From NCBI GenBank assembly GCA_019415705.1, contig DXYS01000025.1, positions 1 through 51,760 of the forward strand: DNA of 51,760 nt, written 5' to 3'. A program made the position numbers and the translations under genes. The notes below the pieces were generated by a model that was not told the DNA's origin, did not search any database, and saw only the letters and a program-made list of their open reading frames with translations. This stretch comes from Bacteroidales bacterium. GTDB taxonomy: Bacteria; Bacteroidota; Bacteroidia; Bacteroidales; Muribaculaceae. Shown here piece by piece: positions 22,663 through 31,227 of this stretch; the first letter of the stretch is position 1, and each line of letters starts with the position of its first letter.

Positions 22663-23229
22663 ATGAAAGAATTATTTATCTCATTATTTTTAGTTTGCTT
22701 TTCTATCTGTGGATTTGCACAGGAGCATTTATCTTTCAAAGGGATACAGATTGAAGGAAGTATGACGGCTTTTTGTCAGAAATTGAAAGCTAAAGGATTC
22801 TCACAACTTGGCCGTGATAACAATTTCACTTTGTTTACAGGTGATTTTACCGGTCGACAAGCTAATGTTGGCGTTGCATCTACCGATGATGGCAAAAACG
22901 TACATTCTGTAGTCGTTTTGTTTGATAAGTCCGAAGATTGGAACACCTTGGTTAATACATATGATTATTACAAGGCCCTCTATATTCGTAAATATGGTGA
23001 GCCAAATGCTTGTTTGGAGTACAATCCAAGTAAAAGCGATAGTAATATCTCACTCATGTATCAGTTGGGGCAAGGTACAGTAACTTATGCAAGTGAGTGG
23101 AATGTTATCGGTGGTACAATTGAATTATTGATTGAGAAAGTGGATTATTCAAAAGGAATGGTTGTAATCAAATATCGCGACTCTCAGAATGTAGAAGCAA
23201 AAATTCAAAAAGATTTAGAAGATATTTGA
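22663..23229 (+). CDS. Secreted protein of unknown function
   Basis: This 188-residue protein has a signal peptide (MKELFISLFLVCFSICGFAQ) and so is likely periplasmic. The mature part begins EHLSFKGIQIEGSMTAFCQKLKAKGF, which I associate with a recurrent Bacteroidales hypothetical family in which a short helix follows 'F.G..I.G'. It continues as an alpha/beta domain with KALYIRKYGEPNACLEY. No catalytic motif is visible. Codon use is AT-rich, intermediate between the defence cassette and the core genes, so it may have arrived with the island. It is convergent with the MBL gene, and the two share a terminator. Confidence 0.7.
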   Translation: MKELFISLFLVCFSICGFAQEHLSFKGIQIEGSMTAFCQKLKAKGFSQLGRDNNFTLFTGDFTGRQANVGVASTDDGKNVHSVVVLFDKSEDWNTLVNTYDYYKALYIRKYGEPNACLEYNPSKSDSNISLMYQLGQGTVTYASEWNVIGGTIELLIEKVDYSKGMVVIKYRDSQNVEAKIQKDLEDI

Positions 23230-23235
23230 CACAGC

Positions 23236-23272
23236 AACGCCTCAATCGGACACATTATTCGGTTGAGGCGTT
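23236..23272. terminator. Bidirectional terminator
   Basis: The stem AACGCCTCAA/TTGAGGCGTT (23236-23245, 23263-23272) is followed by T residues on the plus strand. It lies between the convergent secreted-protein and MBL genes. Confidence 0.75.
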
Positions 23273-23295
23273 TTTACTTATAGAACTCGTCCTAC

Positions 23296-23937
23296 TTAGA
23301 TATACGGGTTGTGGCGGCGTTCGTCGGCGATGGTGGAGAAGCGGTCGTGACCGGGGAGGACTTTTGTGTCGTCGGGGAGGGTCATGAGTTTTTCGCGAAT
23401 GCTCTTGATCAGCGTGTTATGGTCGCCGCCGGGTAGGTCGGTGCGTCCGACGCCAAAGCGGAACAGTGTGTCGCCCGAAATCAGAAAGCCTCCCTCAGCC
23501 GAGTATAGTGATATGCCGCCGGGCGAATGGCCGGGCGTGGTGATGACGCGCAGTTCGCTGTCTCCAATCTTGATGATGTCGCCGTCTTTCAGAGCCACGT
23601 CTATTTTAACGGGGTCGGCTTTTATGCGTCCGCCGAAACGGGCCATCTGTGCAGGTATGTCGTCGCCGAGAGGCTGGTCGTTGATGTTGGCTGCGACTTT
23701 CACGCCATATTTATCGCGCACATAGTTGTCGCCGAAGCAGTGGTCTAAGTGAAGGTGCGTATTGATTATCTGCGTAATTTTCAAGTTATTGGCGCTGACA
23801 TAATCGTCAAATTCGCGTTTTTCGGCAGCGTCAATCATGCCGGGGTCAATGACGGCCGTGTCACCGGTATCCTTATCAGTGATGAGATAAGTGTTGACAC
23901 CGAACATATTAAAAACGAACTGTTTGATCTTTAACAT
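23296..23937 (-). CDS. Metallo-beta-lactamase-fold hydrolase, glyoxalase II-like
   Basis: This 213-residue hydrolase carries all five MBL metal motifs: THLHLDH (His61, His63, Asp65, His66), PGHSPGG (His137), SGDTLF (Asp156) and LPGHDRFS (His197). That makes a complete dinuclear site. The size and the GVGRTDLPGGD loop resemble the short glyoxalase II-like or hydroxyacylglutathione-hydrolase-like proteins that are common in Bacteroidetes, whose true substrate is unknown since glutathione is usually absent in these organisms. It is transcribed after rsmG with a 29-bp gap, probably as one unit. Confidence 0.88.
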   Translation of the reverse strand: MLKIKQFVFNMFGVNTYLITDKDTGDTAVIDPGMIDAAEKREFDDYVSANNLKITQIINTHLHLDHCFGDNYVRDKYGVKVAANINDQPLGDDIPAQMARFGGRIKADPVKIDVALKDGDIIKIGDSELRVITTPGHSPGGISLYSAEGGFLISGDTLFRFGVGRTDLPGGDHNTLIKSIREKLMTLPDDTKVLPGHDRFSTIADERRHNPYI

Positions 23938-23966
23938 ATTATTTGAGTTGAGAAGAGTTTCGATGT

Positions 23967-24608
23967 TTATCGCCTATGCCCGATGGCCACATAGACAAGC
24001 TTCTTTGTGTCAAAGAATTCCTCATTGAAAAACTCGTTGACAGGGTATTCTATTACTGGATAGCGTATGTCCTTTGACTCGGCTTCGATGTCGCCGCCTT
24101 TCAGGCATACGAGACCGTTGTCATAGCGGTTTGACGGACGTGTCTGTTGAGTTATATTCTTGACAATCAGCGGTACGAGCGCATCTAAAGCCATCACTGC
24201 GCGGCTGACCACATAGTCATAGCGCTCGCGGCACTCGCCTATGTCGCCGTGCTGAAATGTCACGTTCTTGAGTCTGATGGCGCGGCTGATTTCGGTTGCC
24301 ACTTTTATTTTCTTGCCGATGCGGTCGATTAGGTGAAAGCGACAGTCGGGGTAGGTGATGGCGAGCGGTATGCCCGGGAATCCGCCTCCCGTGCCCATGT
24401 CCAAGACGGTCGTACCCGCCTCTAATTCGCCCCAGAAACGGGCTATGGCGAGAGAGTGGAGCACATGCTTGAGGTAGAGGTTGTCAATGTCTTTGCGTGA
24501 GATGACATTGATTTTGGCGTTCCAGTCGGCATACAAGTCGCCTAAGGCGGCAAACTGCCGTCTCTGCTCGTCGCTCAGCGAGTCAAAATATTTTTGTATA
24601 GTTTCCAT
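23967..24608 (-). CDS. rsmG: 16S rRNA (guanine527-N7)-methyltransferase
   Basis: This 213-residue SAM-dependent enzyme methylates N7 of G527 in 16S rRNA. The family start DLYADWNAKINVISRKDIDNLYLKHVLHSL precedes the SAM motif VLDMGTGGGFPGIPLAI (about 68-84). IDRIGKKIKVATEI and YDYVVSRAVMALDALVPL complete the signature. The full length is present. It leads a two-gene unit with the MBL hydrolase. Its promoter overlaps that of the divergent S1-domain gene. Confidence 0.95.
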   Translation of the reverse strand: METIQKYFDSLSDEQRRQFAALGDLYADWNAKINVISRKDIDNLYLKHVLHSLAIARFWGELEAGTTVLDMGTGGGFPGIPLAITYPDCRFHLIDRIGKKIKVATEISRAIRLKNVTFQHGDIGECRERYDYVVSRAVMALDALVPLIVKNITQQTRPSNRYDNGLVCLKGGDIEAESKDIRYPVIEYPVNEFFNEEFFDTKKLVYVAIGHRR

Positions 24609-24684
24609 CGGGGAGACTTTCTATGACAAACAATCTTAAGAGGTGAATGTTGCTAAATATATAAGGTCTTGCTTTTTGTTACGG

Positions 24685-24692
24685 CAAATTTA
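24685..24692 (-). promoter_or_regulatory. rsmG promoter -7 box
   Basis: The minus strand reads TAAATTTG, with TTTA 19 bp upstream at 24712-24715. The predicted start is near 24678. The -33 part overlaps the divergent -7 box at 24704-24711. Confidence 0.5.
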
Positions 24693-24703
24693 AGATTAAT
24701 TGT

Positions 24704-24711
24704 TAATTTTG
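24704..24711 (+). promoter_or_regulatory. Promoter -7 box of the CvfB-like gene
   Basis: TAATTTTG has a predicted start near 24718, leaving a leader of about 15 nt. No clear -33 box is visible. Confidence 0.5.
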
Positions 24712-24732
24712 TAAAACCAAAACGAACTAAAA

Positions 24733-25584
24733 ATGATAAAACTCGGCCACAATAATAAACTCAGGGTAGGGCGCTTTGTAGATTTCGGCGCTTATCTGAC
24801 AGACGATGAGGGCGCGGAGGTGCTTCTTCCGGCCCGTTATGTAAGCGATGATTTAGCAGTTGGAGACGAGATTGATGTCTTCGTCTACAAAGATTCGGAG
24901 GACCGCCCTGTAGCCACGACAGACGTGCCCTATGTCGAAGTCGGTCAGTTTGCTTTTCTACAGGTCGTGGCCGTAAACAAAGTCGGTGCTTTTCTTGACT
25001 GGGGTCTGCCCAAAGACCTGCTCGTGCCGTTCTCTGAGCAGAAGGCGCGCATGCAGCAGGGCGGCATTTATCTCGTTTATGTCTATCTTGACAATGAGAG
25101 CGGCCGCATAGTAGCGTCGGCCAAAGTCGAGAAATATCTCGGTAACCTTATCCCAGATTACAAGCCCGGCCAGCGTGTCGAGGCACTCGTATGGGAGCAC
25201 ACGCCCATCGGTTATAAGGTCATCGTCGACAATCTTTTTCAGGGCATGCTTTATCAGAATGAGCTTTACCGGCCGGTTGAGATTGAGGAGACCGTTGACG
25301 CTTACGTCAAGATGGTCAGAGCGGACGGCAAAATCGATCTCACACTCGGAGACAAGGCCGTAAACCGTGTGCGCGAACTTTCAGACGAGATTATGGAACG
25401 GCTGAAGAATTCGGGCGGCAGTCTGCCTTACGGCGACAAGTCGTCGCCCGACGACATAAAGGCCGAGTTCAAGTGCAGCAAGCGCGACTTCAAACAGGCC
25501 ATCGGCCGCCTTTACAAAGAGCACTGCATAGTCATCGACGGCGACAATATCGCTTTGGCCGAAAAGCCTTCCGACGGCGACTGA
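24733..25584 (+). CDS. cvfB: CvfB-like S1 RNA-binding protein
   Basis: This 283-residue protein has three S1-type OB folds and a C-terminal winged helix. S1 number 1 starts NNKLRVGRFVDFGAYLTDDEGAEVLLPARYV. S1 number 2 is QFAFLQVVAVNKVGAFLDWGLPKDLLVPFSEQ. S1 number 3 is RVEALVWEHTPIGYKVIVDNLFQGMLYQNEL. Residues 225-278 (FKCSKRDFKQAIGRLYKEHCIVIDGDNIAL) form the winged helix. This is the CvfB architecture, an RNA-binding regulator first studied in Staphylococcus. The gene is complete and monocistronic, divergent from rsmG. The precise RNA targets in Bacteroidetes are unknown. Confidence 0.88.
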   Translation: MIKLGHNNKLRVGRFVDFGAYLTDDEGAEVLLPARYVSDDLAVGDEIDVFVYKDSEDRPVATTDVPYVEVGQFAFLQVVAVNKVGAFLDWGLPKDLLVPFSEQKARMQQGGIYLVYVYLDNESGRIVASAKVEKYLGNLIPDYKPGQRVEALVWEHTPIGYKVIVDNLFQGMLYQNELYRPVEIEETVDAYVKMVRADGKIDLTLGDKAVNRVRELSDEIMERLKNSGGSLPYGDKSSPDDIKAEFKCSKRDFKQAIGRLYKEHCIVIDGDNIALAEKPSDGD

Positions 25585-25641
25585 CGCGCAGAAAATCGCC
25601 TTTGGCTGCTGCTTTTAAGTCAAATTGACACATTGACACTT

Positions 25642-25658
25642 GACTTTCGAGTCTTTTT
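25642..25658 (+). terminator. Short UUCG-loop terminator candidate
   Basis: GACT-TTCG-AGTC is followed by TTTTT. The stem is only 4 bp, but it has a stable tetraloop and a T run, 58 bp after the CvfB-like gene. Confidence 0.4.
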
Positions 25659-25739
25659 AGGCCCGAAAAGGGCGAAATGTGAAAAATTTTTATGAACTTT
25701 GCACATTGATTTATATCTTAAAGAATCATTGTGCAAAAT

Positions 25740-26753
25740 ATGGAATTTTCAGCAAGTCTGATAGCCTCACAGGTCAACGGTGTCGTCGAGGGAGATGACT
25801 CGGTGACCGTCAATACATTTTCTAAAATTGAGGAGGCTCACAAAGGCTCGATAACTTTTCTCGCTAATCCCAAATATACCCATTTCATATACACGACCGA
25901 AGCATCGATAGTGCTTGTCGGCAAGGACTTCAAAGCCGAGCACCCCGTCAAGGCCACGCTCATACGTGTTGACGACCCTTATGCCACGCTCTCGGCTCTC
26001 CTGACCATGGTGTCACAGTTCATGTTCGTCATGCCCAAGGGCATTGAGCAGCCATCGTCAATCGCCGAGGGTGTCGAAGTCGACGCCGAGAGCTATGTCG
26101 GCGCTTTTGCCTATATAGGCGCAGGCGCCCGTCTTGGCAAGGGCGTAAAAATATTTCCGCAGGTCTATGTAGGCCGCAATGTCGTCATCGGCGACGGCAC
26201 GATACTCTATCCCGGGGTCAAGATTTATGACAACTGTCACATAGGTGCGCGCTGCATCCTCCATGCAGGCGTGGTCATTGGAGCAGACGGTTTCGGATTC
26301 GCTCCGACGCCTGACGGTTATCACAAGATACCCCAGATTGGTATTGTCGAGATTGCTGACGATGTCGAAATTGGTGCCAACACCACAGTTGACCGTGCGA
26401 CGATGGGCGCCACACGTGTCGGTCGTGGCACCAAGCTGGACAATCTCATCCAGATAGCCCACAATGTCGAGGTCGGCGAGATGACCGTGATGGCTGCGCA
26501 GGCCGGAGTGGCCGGCTCGACAAAAATCGGCAGCCGCTGTATGGTCGGCGGTCAGGTCGGCTTCGCCGGTCATATTCATGTCGGCGACGATGTGCAGATA
26601 GGCGCTCAGTCAGGCGTACCCAACAACGTTGCCTCGTCACAGCGCATCATGGGCTATCCTGCCGTCCCGGCGCGTGATTTCATGCGTCAGAGCGCTTATG
26701 TCAAACGTCTCGGAGAGCTCTTCGAGCGCGTAGCTAAACTTGAGAAAAAATAA
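25740..26753 (+). CDS. lpxD: UDP-3-O-acylglucosamine N-acyltransferase
   Basis: This 337-residue enzyme adds the second acyl chain in lipid A synthesis. The N-terminal domain is MEFSASLIASQVNGVVEGDD. From about residue 100 a left-handed beta-helix follows with hexapeptide repeats (IGAGARLGKGVKIFPQVYVGRNVVIGDG). The catalytic His is in LDNLIQIAHNVEVGE. A GTG nine bases upstream is possible, but ATG at 25740 gives the usual start. It begins the lpxD, lpxC-fabZ, lpxA cluster, ending 22 bp before the next start. Confidence 0.95.
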   Translation: MEFSASLIASQVNGVVEGDDSVTVNTFSKIEEAHKGSITFLANPKYTHFIYTTEASIVLVGKDFKAEHPVKATLIRVDDPYATLSALLTMVSQFMFVMPKGIEQPSSIAEGVEVDAESYVGAFAYIGAGARLGKGVKIFPQVYVGRNVVIGDGTILYPGVKIYDNCHIGARCILHAGVVIGADGFGFAPTPDGYHKIPQIGIVEIADDVEIGANTTVDRATMGATRVGRGTKLDNLIQIAHNVEVGEMTVMAAQAGVAGSTKIGSRCMVGGQVGFAGHIHVGDDVQIGAQSGVPNNVASSQRIMGYPAVPARDFMRQSAYVKRLGELFERVAKLEKK

Positions 26754-26775
26754 TCATTATCATACTTTCAAAGAA

Positions 26776-28158
26776 ATGAAGCAGTTAACTCTTAACGAAC
26801 AATTTACCCTCAAAGGTAAAGGTCTTCACACCGGTGCGATGATTGAGGCCACCTTCTGCCCCGCTCCCGAAAATCACGGATACAAATTCGTGCGTGTCGA
26901 CCTTGAGGGTGAACCTGTAGTCGAGGCTTTGGCCGAGTACGTCGTGGCTACAAACCGCGGCACAGTCGTTGCCAAAGGCGATATAGTAGTCAGTACTATC
27001 GAGCATGCCATGGCTGCGCTTTATGCCATGGGCGTGGATAACTGTCTTATCAAAGTCAATGCCGGAGAGCTTCCCATCCTCGATGGCAGCGCCAAACCTT
27101 ATGTAGAAGAAATCGAGCGCGTGGGGCTTGTAGAGCAGCATGCAGATAAGGACTTCTATGTCGTTAAGCATAAAATCGAGGTCTCAGACCCGGAGACAGG
27201 CTCAAAGATTATGATACTGCCCGACGACGAGTTCAGCGTCGAGGTCAAGGTCAATTTTGACTCGCCCGTGCTCTCAAACCAGTATGCGTCGATGGAGCAT
27301 GTCGACGAGTTCGCCAAAGAGATTGCTTCGGCCCGTACATTTGTATTCGTGCGCGAGATTGAGCCGCTGCTTGCCGCCAACCTTATCAAAGGCGGAGACC
27401 TTGACAATGCAATTGTCATCTATGACGCGCCTATGAGTCAGGAACGCCTTGACCATATCGCAGATATGATGAACACACCTCACCGCGAGGTATCGGCTCT
27501 CGGCTATCTCAATGTGCGTCCGCTCAGTCATGAGAACGAACCCGCACGCCACAAACTCATGGACCTCGTCGGCGACATCGCTCTCATAGGCCGCCCGCTC
27601 AAGGGCAAAGTTATTGCCACCAAGCCCGGTCACACCATCAACTCTGTTCTTTCAAAGAAAATCCGCAGCGAAATCAAGCGTCAGGACGTGCAGGCTCCGG
27701 TCTACAATCCCAATGTCGCCCCGCTGATGGACAACAACGAGATACGCTCGCGTCTGCCTCACCGCTATCCTTTCCTGCTCGTCGACAAGATTATCGACAA
27801 ATCAGAGAGTTATATAGTCGGTGTCAAGAACGTGACTACTAACGAGCCTTTCTTCCAAGGTCACTTCCCTCAGGAGCCCGTCATGCCCGGCGTGCTGCTT
27901 GTCGAGGCCATGGCTCAGACAGGCGGTCTGCTCGTGCTCAGCACAGTCGATGAGCCCGAGCGCTACTCGACATACTTCATGAAGATTGACAATGTCAAGT
28001 TCCGTCAGAAAGTCGTGCCCGGCGACACGCTGCTCTTCCACGTGTCATTCATGACCCCTCTGCGTCGCGGCATGGCTGTTATGAAAGGCCTCGCGTTCGT
28101 CGGCGAGAAAATCGTCTGCGAGTGTGAGTTTATGGCACAGATTATCAAGAACAAATAA
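26776..28158 (+). CDS. lpxC-fabZ: Bifunctional LpxC deacetylase-FabZ dehydratase
   Basis: This 460-residue fusion protein combines LpxC (about 1-305) and FabZ (about 315-460). LpxC removes acetate from UDP-3-O-acyl-GlcNAc: TIEHAMAAL carries zinc-binding His77, HKLMDLVGD a second His and an Asp, and KPGHTINSVLSKK the catalytic His. FabZ dehydrates 3-hydroxyacyl-ACP in fatty-acid elongation: LPHRYPFLLVDKI, and GHFPQEPVMPGVLLVEAMAQ with active-site His and Glu. The start MKQLTLNEQF is the normal LpxC start; the frame extends 12 codons further upstream into lpxD. Fusion couples the branch point between lipid A and fatty acids, and is known across Bacteroidetes. Confidence 0.96.
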   Translation: MKQLTLNEQFTLKGKGLHTGAMIEATFCPAPENHGYKFVRVDLEGEPVVEALAEYVVATNRGTVVAKGDIVVSTIEHAMAALYAMGVDNCLIKVNAGELPILDGSAKPYVEEIERVGLVEQHADKDFYVVKHKIEVSDPETGSKIMILPDDEFSVEVKVNFDSPVLSNQYASMEHVDEFAKEIASARTFVFVREIEPLLAANLIKGGDLDNAIVIYDAPMSQERLDHIADMMNTPHREVSALGYLNVRPLSHENEPARHKLMDLVGDIALIGRPLKGKVIATKPGHTINSVLSKKIRSEIKRQDVQAPVYNPNVAPLMDNNEIRSRLPHRYPFLLVDKIIDKSESYIVGVKNVTTNEPFFQGHFPQEPVMPGVLLVEAMAQTGGLLVLSTVDEPERYSTYFMKIDNVKFRQKVVPGDTLLFHVSFMTPLRRGMAVMKGLAFVGEKIVCECEFMAQIIKNK

Positions 28159-28187
28159 ACCATAACCCGAATTCAGGACACAGTATT

Positions 28188-28964
28188 ATGAAACAGCCAC
28201 TTGCATATATTCATCCGGCGGCAAAAATTGCCCCGTCGGTTGTCATAGACCCTTTTGTTACTATTGACCAGAATGTCGAGATAGGCGAGGGAACACGTAT
28301 TCTCAGCAATGTGACCATTCTCGAGGGTGCACGCATCGGTAAGAATTGCACCATTTTCCCCGGTGCGGTTATCGGTGCCATCCCTCAGGACCTCAAATTC
28401 CGCGGAGAGGAGACTACGGCCATCATCGGCGACAACACCACTATCCGTGAGTGCGTCACCGTCAACCGCGGCACTGCAGCCAAGGGCAAGACTGTCGTCG
28501 GCTCAAACTGCCTTATCATGGCCTACTCACACGTAGCCCACGACTGTGTGGTCGGTGACAACGTAATCATCTCAAACGCTTCGCAGCTTGCAGGCGAGGT
28601 TGTCGTTGACAATTACGCAGTTATCGGCGGCGGCACACTCGTCCACCAGTTCTGCCACATCGGTCCGCACGTGATGATACAGGGCGGTGCCTTGGTCAAC
28701 AAAGACATCCCCCCCTATGTCAAGGCCGCCCGCGAGCCTATCGCGTACGCCGGCGTCAACTCGATCGGTCTGCGACGCCGCAATTTCTCTAATGAGACAA
28801 TCCGTGACATTCAGGAGACATACCGTTACCTCTACCTGTCGAGTATGAACATCAGCGACGCCCTCGAACGCATCGAGGCCGAGCTCCCCGCCACAAAAGA
28901 GCGCGACGAAATCATCCTCTTTGTCAAGAACTCAAAACGCGGCATAATCCGCGGATATATGTAA
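28188..28964 (+). CDS. lpxA: UDP-N-acetylglucosamine O-acyltransferase
   Basis: This 258-residue trimeric beta-helix acyltransferase transfers the 3-hydroxyacyl chain to UDP-GlcNAc in the first step of lipid A synthesis. Hexapeptide repeats begin at residue 10 (IHPAAKIAPSVVIDPFVTI). The catalytic His is in IMAYSHVAHDCVVGDN, and GGGTLVHQFCHIGPHVMIQGGALV is the family marker. The C-terminal helical part is complete. It lies 29 bp after lpxC-fabZ in the same direction. RNase P RNA begins 12 bp after its stop. Confidence 0.96.
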   Translation: MKQPLAYIHPAAKIAPSVVIDPFVTIDQNVEIGEGTRILSNVTILEGARIGKNCTIFPGAVIGAIPQDLKFRGEETTAIIGDNTTIRECVTVNRGTAAKGKTVVGSNCLIMAYSHVAHDCVVGDNVIISNASQLAGEVVVDNYAVIGGGTLVHQFCHIGPHVMIQGGALVNKDIPPYVKAAREPIAYAGVNSIGLRRRNFSNETIRDIQETYRYLYLSSMNISDALERIEAELPATKERDEIILFVKNSKRGIIRGYM

Positions 28965-28975
28965 TTAACCCTATA

Positions 28976-29397
28976 ATAGCCGCGCCGGAGGGTCTGTCGC
29001 GCGCCGTCGCCGCTTGCGGCGCATCGGCGTGAGGAAAGTCCGGGCAACAAAGAGCACCATATTTCTTAACGGGAAGCTGTCGGTAACGGCAGAGTAATGT
29101 GACAGAAAACAACCGCCTGTGCTGCGCTTGTCGCCGCGCGGGTAAGGGTGAAAAGGCGAGGTAAGAGCTCACCGGGCGCAATAGTGATATCGCGCGCCGC
29201 ACATCTTATGGGTTGCAAGGTCAAGTATACCGGCATTTAAGGGCTGCTCGTCCATTGCCGGGGGGTAGACCGCTAAAGCCCGGTGGCAACATCGTGGCGC
29301 AGATAAATGACAGACAGACCGGCTCAACTCGGCCGCCTTGTGCGGTGTCTGAAAGTGGGCCGTCTACATAACCCGGCTTATACTCCGGCGAGGCTAT
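28976..29397 (+). ncRNA. rnpB: RNase P RNA (M1-type)
   Basis: This is the catalytic RNA that trims tRNA 5' ends. The universal core is present: GAGGAAAGTCCGGGC at about 29029-29043, ACAGAAAACAACCGCC, GGTAAGGGTGAAAAGG, GAGCTCACCG and, near the 3' end, AGATAAATGACAGAC plus AACCCGGCTTATA. The ends pair to form helix P1 (ATAGCC...GCCGGAG with CTCCGGC...GGCTAT), followed by a T run that doubles as terminator. The length is about 422 nt. The order lpxA, rnpB, DUF695 is compact. The exact ends are predicted from P1 pairing. Confidence 0.93.
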
Positions 29398-29421
29398 TTT
29401 TTATAATTGACACAAAACACA

Positions 29422-29871
29422 ATGGCGCACGAACATGACTGGTGGACATCACCGACCGAGAGCGAAGACGGCAGACTTATTATGGTCAGCGGTCGACGCG
29501 ACATTGGCCGCTTCAGAGACAACAAGCGTTTTTGTAACCGCATAGAGATTACATGGCGCTATGACGGGTCTCCGGAGGCCGGCATGCCTGACAAACCGAC
29601 GGCCGAGATGATGGAGAAGGTCACCGACGCCCTTAACACATCATTTGACAAAGACCCCGTGGCTGTCATGACCGGCATTTTTACCGGGGCCGGCGAGCGC
29701 AACTGGGTGTTTTATACGTTGAGTAACAACATCTTCGGTCGTAAGATTAACGAGGCGCTGGCCGATTTGCCTCTGCTGCCATTGACGATATATGCCGAGC
29801 TTGACTCCGACTGGGCCGCTTACGACGAGATGTGCGATTTGGCCGAGATTATGCCCGGCGATGAATGTTAA
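29422..29871 (+). CDS. DUF695 family protein
   Basis: This 149-residue protein starts MAHEHDWWTSPTESEDGRLIM, the pattern I associate with DUF695. IEITWRYDG, MTGIFTGAGERNWVFYTLS and INEALADLPLLPLTIYAELDSDWAAYDEM are the typical blocks. It has no signal peptide or membrane segment. The function of the family is unknown. A TTG 15 bp upstream is also in frame but has little to support it. It lies 24 bp after the RNase P RNA and is followed 31 bp later by lysC. Confidence 0.82.
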   Translation: MAHEHDWWTSPTESEDGRLIMVSGRRDIGRFRDNKRFCNRIEITWRYDGSPEAGMPDKPTAEMMEKVTDALNTSFDKDPVAVMTGIFTGAGERNWVFYTLSNNIFGRKINEALADLPLLPLTIYAELDSDWAAYDEMCDLAEIMPGDEC

Positions 29872-29902
29872 ATAGATATTCTATTCCCGATTTATAGATA
29901 AA

Positions 29903-31216
29903 ATGGATGTTTTAAAATTTGGAGGAACTTCTGTCGGTTCGGCAGAGCGTATCAAGCATGTCGCTGAGTTGGTCAGTAAGCGCGGTCGTGTTATAGTCGT
30001 ACTTTCGGCTATGGCAGGAACAACAAATACGCTTGTTGAGATTGCCGACTATTTGTCGAAAGGCAATTCGGCCGGAGCGCAAGATACACTTAATGGGCTT
30101 CGGATGAAATATGCCTCGGTGATTGACGGTCTGTTTGACGATGAGGTATTTCGTGCGCGTGCGACAGTAGTAATAGGCGAACGATTTTCTTATCTGAAGG
30201 CATTATGCGACGGGCGCTACACTCAGGCCGAGGAACGTGAGATATTGGCTCAGGGAGAGCTTATGTCGACAGCATTGATGCAACTTTATATGGAATCTGC
30301 CGGCATCAGGGCTGCAATATTACCGGCACTCGAATATATGCGCACCGATTCAAACGGTGAGCCTGACATGGCTTATGTCACGGCGCGTCTGAAACGTTTG
30401 ATTGACTGCAACTCCGATGCCGATATACTTCTTACTCAAGGCTATATATGTCTAAACTCTCGTGGTGAGGTAGATAACCTTAAACGTGGCGGCAGTGATT
30501 ACTCCGCATCGATTGTCGGTGCTGTCGTCAACGCTTCGGAGATACAGATATGGACAGATATCGACGGCATGCACAACAATGACCCGCGCTATGTCGACAA
30601 CACATCGCCTGTCGGCGAGCTCGACTTTGAGGAGGCTGCCGAACTGGCATATTTCGGAGCGAAAATCCTGCATCCCAACTGTGTGCTTCCGGCTAAGCTC
30701 GCCAATATCCCCGTGCGCCTGCTTAACACCATGCAGCCTGATGCTCCCGGCACATTGATTTATCACATGCCGCCTGACGGCCATATAAAGGCTGTCGCAG
30801 CAAAGGACAATATTACGGCCATTAAGATTAAATCAGGCCGAATGCTGTTGGCCTATGGTTTCCTGCATAAAGTCTTCGAGACTTTTGACAAATACTGCAC
30901 GAGCATCGACATGATAGCGACATCAGAAGTTGGTGTCACTGTCACTATAGACGATTCAAGCCATCTGGCCGCCATAGTCGACGACCTGAAACACTTCGGC
31001 ACGGTCACCGTCGACCGTGACATGACGATAATATGTGTCGTCGGCGACCTTGAGTGGCATAACCGAGGCTATGCGGCACGCGCCATCGACGCTCTGAGAG
31101 ACATCCCGGTGCGCATGATAAGTTATGGCGGCAGCAATTATAATGTCTCTATGGTTATCAGTGCCGGGGACAAGATTGAGGCGTTGAGGCGTCTCAGTGA
31201 TAAACTTTTTTCATGA
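29903..31216 (+). CDS. lysC: Aspartate kinase (monofunctional)
   Basis: This 437-residue enzyme phosphorylates aspartate, entering the lysine, threonine and methionine pathways. The N-terminal kinase domain is KFGGTSVGSAERI (5-17), VVLSAMAGTTNTL, VVIGERFS and LKRGGSDYSASIVGA. From about residue 295 two ACT domains follow (VAAKDNITAIKIKSGRML and VTVDRDMTIICVVGD), expected to bind lysine for feedback control. No homoserine dehydrogenase domain is attached. It is followed 11 bp later by lysA, so the pair probably serves diaminopimelate and lysine synthesis. Confidence 0.95.
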   Translation: MDVLKFGGTSVGSAERIKHVAELVSKRGRVIVVLSAMAGTTNTLVEIADYLSKGNSAGAQDTLNGLRMKYASVIDGLFDDEVFRARATVVIGERFSYLKALCDGRYTQAEEREILAQGELMSTALMQLYMESAGIRAAILPALEYMRTDSNGEPDMAYVTARLKRLIDCNSDADILLTQGYICLNSRGEVDNLKRGGSDYSASIVGAVVNASEIQIWTDIDGMHNNDPRYVDNTSPVGELDFEEAAELAYFGAKILHPNCVLPAKLANIPVRLLNTMQPDAPGTLIYHMPPDGHIKAVAAKDNITAIKIKSGRMLLAYGFLHKVFETFDKYCTSIDMIATSEVGVTVTIDDSSHLAAIVDDLKHFGTVTVDRDMTIICVVGDLEWHNRGYAARAIDALRDIPVRMISYGGSNYNVSMVISAGDKIEALRRLSDKLFS

Positions 31217-31227
31217 TTGATTAAGAT

